A stretch of 42,275 nt of DNA from assembly GCF_002795245.1 (NCBI RefSeq), contig NZ_PGVG01000052.1, forward strand, positions 1 through 42,275, in the 5' to 3' direction. This DNA comes from Bradyrhizobium forestalis. GTDB taxonomy: Bacteria; Pseudomonadota; Alphaproteobacteria; Rhizobiales; Xanthobacteraceae. Numbering within the stretch: the first letter of the stretch is position 1; every line of letters begins with the position of its first letter. The notes under the pieces are model-generated. The model was not told where the DNA came from and searched no databases. It saw nothing but the letters and a program-made list of their open reading frames with translations. Made by a program: the position numbers and the translations under genes. Of the stretch, positions 39,050-42,275 are shown piece after piece.

Positions 39050-39255
39050 AGCACGACGAGCTCGGCCTTATCTTTCGTGGTCGGATGCTCCACGAAGACC
39101 TTCTCCCCGCGCTCGATCCGCTCGGTGACAGATTGGTAGAGCCGGAGCGCCTGGCGGAGCAGGGCGGTCTTCGACATGCCGCGCCGCTGCGAAAGTTCGT
39201 CGAGAACCTCCATCTCTTTGTCGCTCAGGATGAGCGTCATTTGCCGGCGATCCAT
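39046..39255 (-). CDS. Ribbon-helix-helix DNA-binding protein
   Basis: A 69-aa small regulator. MTLILSDKEMEVLDELSQRR forms the ribbon and first helix, GMSKTALLRQALRLYQSVTE the turn and second helix. The C-terminal EKVFVEHPTTKDKAELVVL is a short extension that could bind the following gene product, as an antitoxin would. It is the first gene of the minus-strand operon and its stop overlaps the GNAT start (ATGA). The ATG at 39255 is used; a TTG at 39261 is in frame. It probably binds direct repeats or the palindrome in the shared promoter region 39262-39408. Confidence 0.85.
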   Translation of the reverse strand: MDRRQMTLILSDKEMEVLDELSQRRGMSKTALLRQALRLYQSVTERIERGEKVFVEHPTTKDKAELVVL

Positions 39256-39290
39256 GGCCAAACCTGTCGAGTGTGTCGTTGTGTAGAAGA

Positions 39291-39318
39291 ATTATGGGCT
39301 ATTCGGCTATAAAGTCAA
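39291..39318 (-). promoter_or_regulatory. Promoter of the RHH operon
   Basis: On the minus strand TTGACT (39318-39313) and CATAAT (39296-39291), 16 nt apart, give a good sigma70-like promoter about 35 nt before the RHH start. Two direct copies of GGCTAT (39297-39302, 39305-39310; 8-bp period) lie inside the spacer, a likely RHH operator. Confidence 0.65.
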
Positions 39319-39343
39319 CAAAATTAGCGTCGAAAAATGGCCA

Positions 39344-39372
39344 TTGACTACATAAAAAATAACGATTATATG
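39344..39372 (+). promoter_or_regulatory. Promoter of the ubiquitin-like operon
   Basis: TTGACT (39344-39349), a 17-nt spacer, then TATATG (39367-39372) in an AT-rich setting, 37 nt before the Ubl ATG. A palindrome AATGGCCATT (39336-39345) overlaps the -35 box, so a repressor could block it. It is back to back with the RHH promoter, 25 bp between the -35 boxes. Confidence 0.7.
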
Positions 39373-39408
39373 GTGATTAGGATGATTTCCCGGCCATGGA
39401 GGAGGATC

Positions 39409-39828
39409 ATGAGCGACGATTTGGAGAAGGCTGAGCACGATCTCGCCAAAGCCCGCGGGGACCTTGAACGAGCTGAGGCTCTTTACGCTGAGGCCGAAAA
39501 AGAGATGGCCAAGGCTCGCAGCGAGTTGGCGCAGGCAGAGGAAGAGATCGAGAAAGCCAAGAAGAATCACATCGAGGTCTCGATCTCGACTACGGCCGGC
39601 TTCCATCCCGCCGAAGGGTTCAATTCGGTTTCTGAAAATCAGATTGTCCAGCACGAGCTAGACAAGGCGAAGAAGGAGCTGAACATCAAGGACGTCACCG
39701 GCTGGATCGCGAGCGTGATCACGCCCGCGGGGAAGCGGACGCTCGATCCGTCAAAGAGCTACGTCGAAAACGGCCTTAGCAGTAAGGCCGAGATCGACTG
39801 GGGTCCGAGCGAAGGAGGCGGTGGATAA
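39409..39828 (+). CDS. Ubiquitin-like protein with N-terminal coiled coil
   Basis: A 139-aa protein. Residues 1-53 are a heptad-type coiled coil (EKAEHDLAKARGDLERAEAL, YAEAEKEMAKARSELAQAEE). Residues 54-134 have the length and pattern of a beta-grasp Ubl domain (HIEVSISTTAGFH, VQHELDKAKKELNI, WIASVITPAGKRTLDPSKSY, SSKAEIDWG). The last residues are Ser-Glu-Gly-Gly-Gly-Gly with no extra tail, so the C-terminus would be ready for E1 activation without trimming. ATG at 39409 behind GGAGGAGG. The codons of the glycine tail (GAAGGAGG at 39811-39818) also make the ribosome-binding site for the E2 gene, which starts at 39828 overlapping the stop. The coiled coil could gather Ubl units into an oligomer. 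It is the likely modifier of this operon. Confidence 0.85.
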   Translation: MSDDLEKAEHDLAKARGDLERAEALYAEAEKEMAKARSELAQAEEEIEKAKKNHIEVSISTTAGFHPAEGFNSVSENQIVQHELDKAKKELNIKDVTGWIASVITPAGKRTLDPSKSYVENGLSSKAEIDWGPSEGGGG

Positions 39829-40265
39829 TGCATCCCGCGGCCGTACAAGCGCTGTTCGAGGAGGAAACGAAACATCTCGGCCCCGCATTGTGCGCGCGGC
39901 GCGGATGGACAATGCATCGCATTGATTTCCCGATCATCAACTGTTCCTTCAATGGCTGCGGCAGGACACCGCTGCGGCTGACGTTGACGTGCGACAATTG
40001 GAACGAACTTCCGCCTTCCATTCGTCTGGAGACGCCTTCGGGCGAACCGCTGCGGGTTTTGCCGCCAAATCCGACAGGGGTCTTTCATGCAGGGCCGCAC
40101 CATGTCACGAACTTGCCTTTCGTCTGCATGCGTGGATCCCGCGAATACCACACGCACCCCAGTCACGTGACGGATTACTGGGACGGTTGTCGCGGAAGCT
40201 CGAGCTACACGATCGGCGGCATCATGACTCAGATCTGGAACGCTTGGCTCAAGGGAGCAGGTTGA
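39828..40265 (+). CDS. Prokaryotic E2-like conjugating protein
   Basis: A 145-aa protein. The central strand ends in LPFVCMRGSREYHTHPSHVT (Cys100, His108, His110, His113), followed by DYWDGCRGSSSYTIG and a C-terminal helix IMTQIWNAWLKG. In the prokaryotic E2 families of Ubl operons the catalytic cysteine stands in just such a strand-end, before a histidine-rich loop. Cys100 is therefore the candidate thioester residue. Other cysteines (Cys22, Cys39, Cys44, Cys55, Cys121) could bind metal. It would accept the Ubl from the E1 and pass it to targets. Start and stop overlap its neighbours by one base each (TAATG, TGATG), a sign of strict co-translation. The E2 assignment depends on fold resemblance and context. 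Confidence 0.75.
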   Translation: MHPAAVQALFEEETKHLGPALCARRGWTMHRIDFPIINCSFNGCGRTPLRLTLTCDNWNELPPSIRLETPSGEPLRVLPPNPTGVFHAGPHHVTNLPFVCMRGSREYHTHPSHVTDYWDGCRGSSSYTIGGIMTQIWNAWLKGAG

Positions 40266-40726
40266 TGATCCATTGTTCAGGCCAAGTGATTCAAGCGACG
40301 CTGTCGTTCCTGCGGGCCGCCGGAGAGCAGAACAGCGAGTGCGTCGTATTGTGGTTGGGTCGTCCCGGTCGTGAGGGTACAAGCGTCGTCGAGTGCTATC
40401 GTCCTCATCAGCTCGCCAGAGCCGACCGGTTCCAGATTCCGGTCCAAGGAATGGACATGCTGCGCGCGAAGCTCCGTTCGGAAAGGCTCATGGTCGCAGC
40501 CCAGGTCCATTCGCATCCGCAGGACGCCTTCCATTCGAAGGCTGACGACGCTTGGGCGATAGTCCGGCACGAAGGGGCATTGTCCCTCGTCGTGCCGAGG
40601 TTCGCCCGGGATACTTTCCCCGAGAATTTCCTGGCGCAAACGAAGGTGTATAGGTTCTCCAACGCAGCGACCTGGGACGAGGTGCCCGGCGAGCGATGGG
40701 TACAAGAATGTCTACGGATAATCTAA
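40265..40726 (+). CDS. JAB/JAMM isopeptidase (deubiquitinase-like)
   Basis: A 153-aa metalloprotease of the JAB/MPN family. Glu25 (SECVVLWLGR) is the general base. His82 and His84 with Asp94 in HSHPQDAFHSKADD hold the zinc, Ser91 being the family serine. Length and fold fit prokaryotic JABs found beside Ubl genes, which remove Ubl from targets or mature its precursor. Because the Ubl here ends in glycines, removal or recycling is the more probable job. ATG at 40265 overlaps the E2 stop by one base. A longer frame from 39989 runs through the E2 gene and is not real. The E1 gene starts inside its last codons. Confidence 0.9.
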   Translation: MIHCSGQVIQATLSFLRAAGEQNSECVVLWLGRPGREGTSVVECYRPHQLARADRFQIPVQGMDMLRAKLRSERLMVAAQVHSHPQDAFHSKADDAWAIVRHEGALSLVVPRFARDTFPENFLAQTKVYRFSNAATWDEVPGERWVQECLRII

Positions 40727-42123
40727 CTGCGGAAGCCAGACGCGAGAACGCCGCAATGCTTGCAGCGGCGCTCGGGATCGACCTCGAATCTGCCGGCGAA
40801 GCGCTGCAGTTCGGCGTGGCGATCACATTCGATCCTGCGGACACGACTGCTGCCGCGATAGCGGACGATTTGGCAGCTCTTTTGGGGCGGACCGTCGGGG
40901 GCGTTACTTTTGGAATCGCAGAGGCGGATACTGTTCTCGAAGTCTTGGTCGGAAAAGTAGACGCGAACACCAGACTGCCGAGCCTGCTGGTATACGTCGG
41001 ATCTGGTGGAGCTGTGATCGGAGGCCGTCCCGCCCAGGAGCCTTGCGCAGGCATTCCCCGCGTTCTCTGCCTCTTGGTTGCTTGCTATGCGGCTGCGGCG
41101 ACCATGCAGGCCGTTTTCGGCGCGCGGCTGCCTTTCGAAGCCGCATTTCCGCAGCGGATATCGTTTGATCAGTTGGGAATCGATCCGGGGGCATTCGTTG
41201 GTCCGGTCGCTCTCGGAGACGTCTACCTTGCCGGTGCTGGCGCCATCGGGAATGGCTTCCTTTGGGCGGCGAGGCACCTGAACTTCACCGGAACTCTGCA
41301 CATCGTCGACGACGACGTCGTCAGTCCCGGAAATCTCAATCGTCAGATATGGTTCGCCAAAGACGACATCGGCCTTTCAAAGGCCGAACGTCTGTCGTCT
41401 CTCGCACAGAATGAGTTTCCGGGCCTGAAGCTGACGCCCAGAACGCATCGACTGCAAGATTTGCCGGAAAAGTCGGATGGTCCTTGGTTGAGGCGACTTC
41501 TGGTCGCGGTCGATAGCCGGCGGGCCAGACGAAAGATCCAGATGGAATTTCCCGGAGAGGTCTTCGATGCATCCACGACGGACATCCGTGAGATCGTGGT
41601 GCACTATCATAGGCAGCCGACGCAAGGAGCCTGCTTGAGCTGCATATACGAAGCCGATCAAGAGGAGTTCACCAGAGAGCACCACATTGCGGAGCATCTC
41701 GGCGTGTCAGTCGAGGACGTGAGGTCCGAGCGGATCAACCCCTCCGCTGCGGACCGGATTGCTGCGCATGTTCGAGGCATCGAAGCCTCGGCACTGGTGG
41801 GGATCGCCTACGATACGTTGTTCAAGCAGCTCTGCGGTGAGGGGGCGTTGCGGACCCTTGAGGGACGTAGAGTCGTTGCGCCCTTTGCCTTTGTTTCGGT
41901 TCTGGCGGGCACCCTCCTTGCCATTGAAATTCTGCGAAGAGTTGGAGTAGGCCGCAACAGCGTCGATTTCAACTACTGGAGGGTTAGCCCCTGGCACTGT
42001 GTACTCGAACGCAGGCGCATTTTCCGACCACCGCAGGTCGGTTGCGAGTTCTGCGGCAACACGGTTCTGCGCTCGGTAAATGCCGCTCTCTGGGGAGCTT
42101 TATCACCGCCAAGGACGGAGTAG
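40708..42123 (+). CDS. ThiF/E1-like Ubl-activating enzyme
   Basis: A 471-aa protein. The first 170 residues form an N-terminal domain of unknown kind. The adenylating Rossmann domain starts with VYLAGAGAIGNGFLW (G-x-G-x-x-G, residues 176-181). The Asp residues of HIVDDDVVSPGNLNRQ (200-213) bind ATP-Mg. Two CxxC pairs, Cys309/312 (ACLSC) and Cys446/449 (CEFCG), make the structural zinc site as in MoeB and ThiF. A transthiolation cysteine is not obvious; Cys376 and Cys431 are candidates. It would adenylate the glycine terminus of the Ubl. I use the ATG at 40708; an ATG at 40696 is also in frame. It overlaps the JAB gene by 19 nt, and the IS66 fragment begins 26 bp after its stop. Confidence 0.85.
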   Translation: MSTDNLTAEARRENAAMLAAALGIDLESAGEALQFGVAITFDPADTTAAAIADDLAALLGRTVGGVTFGIAEADTVLEVLVGKVDANTRLPSLLVYVGSGGAVIGGRPAQEPCAGIPRVLCLLVACYAAAATMQAVFGARLPFEAAFPQRISFDQLGIDPGAFVGPVALGDVYLAGAGAIGNGFLWAARHLNFTGTLHIVDDDVVSPGNLNRQIWFAKDDIGLSKAERLSSLAQNEFPGLKLTPRTHRLQDLPEKSDGPWLRRLLVAVDSRRARRKIQMEFPGEVFDASTTDIREIVVHYHRQPTQGACLSCIYEADQEEFTREHHIAEHLGVSVEDVRSERINPSAADRIAAHVRGIEASALVGIAYDTLFKQLCGEGALRTLEGRRVVAPFAFVSVLAGTLLAIEILRRVGVGRNSVDFNYWRVSPWHCVLERRRIFRPPQVGCEFCGNTVLRSVNAALWGALSPPRTE

Positions 42124-42149
42124 GGCTCTGCTAGGAAACTCCTTGCTCT

Positions 42150-42275
42150 GTCGACGAGGCGCATTTGCAGCGGGTGATCCGGGCGGTCCGTTCGGCATGA
42201 TCCCCTCTGGTGTGAAGGTGTACCTGGCCAGCCATCCAGTCGACTTCCGCAAGGGGATCGACGGCCTTGTTGCGC
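42150..42275 (+). mobile_element. IS66-family fragment, running off the window
   Basis: The last 16 codons of a tnpA-like frame (VDEAHLQRVIRAVRSA, stop TGA at 42198-42200) overlap a tnpB start as ATGA, the normal IS66 arrangement. Only the tail of tnpA is present after a stop codon at 42132, so the left end of the element is missing. The element lies in the same direction as the Ubl operon. Confidence 0.75.
42197..42275 (+). CDS. tnpB: IS66 accessory protein TnpB, N-terminal part
   Basis: The 26 codons in view read MIPSGVKVYLASHPVDFRKG then IDGLVA. The family opens with M-I-x-x-P/S-x-G-V-x-V-x-L-A and then D-x-R-x-G-x-x-G-L, and all are present. TnpB (Orf2) is required with TnpA and TnpC for transposition of IS66 elements; its function is not fully known. 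The gene continues beyond the window. Confidence 0.82.
   Translation, partial: MIPSGVKVYLASHPVDFRKGIDGLVA

Larger units (their letters stand above)
31770..42275. mobile_element. Integrative genomic island at tRNA-Pro, left part
   Basis: Everything right of the tRNA has accessory character: integrase, excisionase-like gene, two detached tRNA 3' halves, a reverse transcriptase, a broken gene, two defence- or TA-like operons and an IS66 fragment. Codon use in 34-39.4 kb looks less GC-biased than in the core, judged by eye. The left limit is set by the tRNA-Pro 3' half. The right limit lies beyond the window, since no second copy of the tRNA-Pro 3' end is seen. The presence of two further tRNA ends indicates several insertions laid side by side. 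Confidence 0.75.

Noticed and set aside
39409..42123. CBASS with Cap2/Cap3 ubiquitin-like accessory genes
   Set aside because: No CD-NTase or CBASS effector gene is in the window, E2 and E1 are separate proteins, and a dedicated Ubl is encoded.
1..42275. CRISPR array
   Set aside because: No regularly spaced short direct repeats were seen. The repeats present are palindromes scattered singly between genes.

Overview
The window looks like the chromosome of a Bradyrhizobium-type alphaproteobacterium (Hyphomicrobiales). The evidence is the GC-rich coding with strong third-position GC, the gene families (NadQ, DUF6894, TIGR02301, the YgfZ/tag pair), and several classes of rhizobial-type palindromic repeats between genes. 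This assignment is made from sequence character alone.

Core chromosome, 1 to about 31.8 kb. The minus-strand operon nadA-nadB-nadC (210-4005) makes nicotinate mononucleotide from aspartate de novo. Two near-identical inverted repeats (centres 4038 and 4112) lie in front of nadA. The gene for the likely repressor, NadQ, is 10.5 kb away (14523-15491), so regulator and target operators are both in view. Next come an MFS transporter, an AcuI/YhdH-type oxidoreductase, two small hypothetical genes, and two tandem methyl-accepting chemotaxis proteins with the decayed tail of a third copy between them. Then follow a very large DUF2339 membrane protein, a tyrosine-phosphatase-like protein, the overlapping minus-strand set ygfZ-tag-HD phosphohydrolase, and a dihydroorotase-family amidohydrolase with a rhodanese downstream. 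An ECF sigma factor gene (21060-21752) and a DUF4142/cupredoxin pair behind it share the same unusual promoter (GGGAAC, 15 nt, GCATCCAA), which suggests a small autoregulated stress regulon. Housekeeping and catabolic genes follow: TIGR02301, two Nudix hydrolases, a SRAP protein, a class III CoA-transferase, a GrdB-like protein, a GNAT, an FAD-linked oxidase and Sua5.

Genomic island, about 31.8 kb to the window end. tRNA-Pro(CGG) is intact and is followed at once by a tyrosine integrase and an overlapping excisionase-like gene. The island is a mosaic. It carries two detached tRNA 3' halves (Lys-CTT-like and Glu-CTC-like), a compact reverse transcriptase of unknown group with a small membrane-type ORF overlapping its start, and a frameshifted nucleotidyltransferase gene. 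It also carries a tightly packed minus-strand operon (RHH regulator, GNAT, XRE regulator, ImmA/IrrE-type protease, Cys-rich protein). The right-hand end of the island is not in the window.

Main discovery. Divergently from the RHH operon, with its own good sigma70-type promoter, lies a four-gene operon whose reading frames overlap (39409-42123). It encodes a coiled-coil ubiquitin-like protein ending in four glycines, an E2-like protein, a JAB/JAMM peptidase and a ThiF/E1-like enzyme. This is a complete bacterial ubiquitin-like conjugation pathway of the kind recently tied to phage defence. Its gene order and its Ubl architecture differ from the Bil prototype as I know it. An IS66-type fragment begins 26 bp after the E1 gene and runs off the window.
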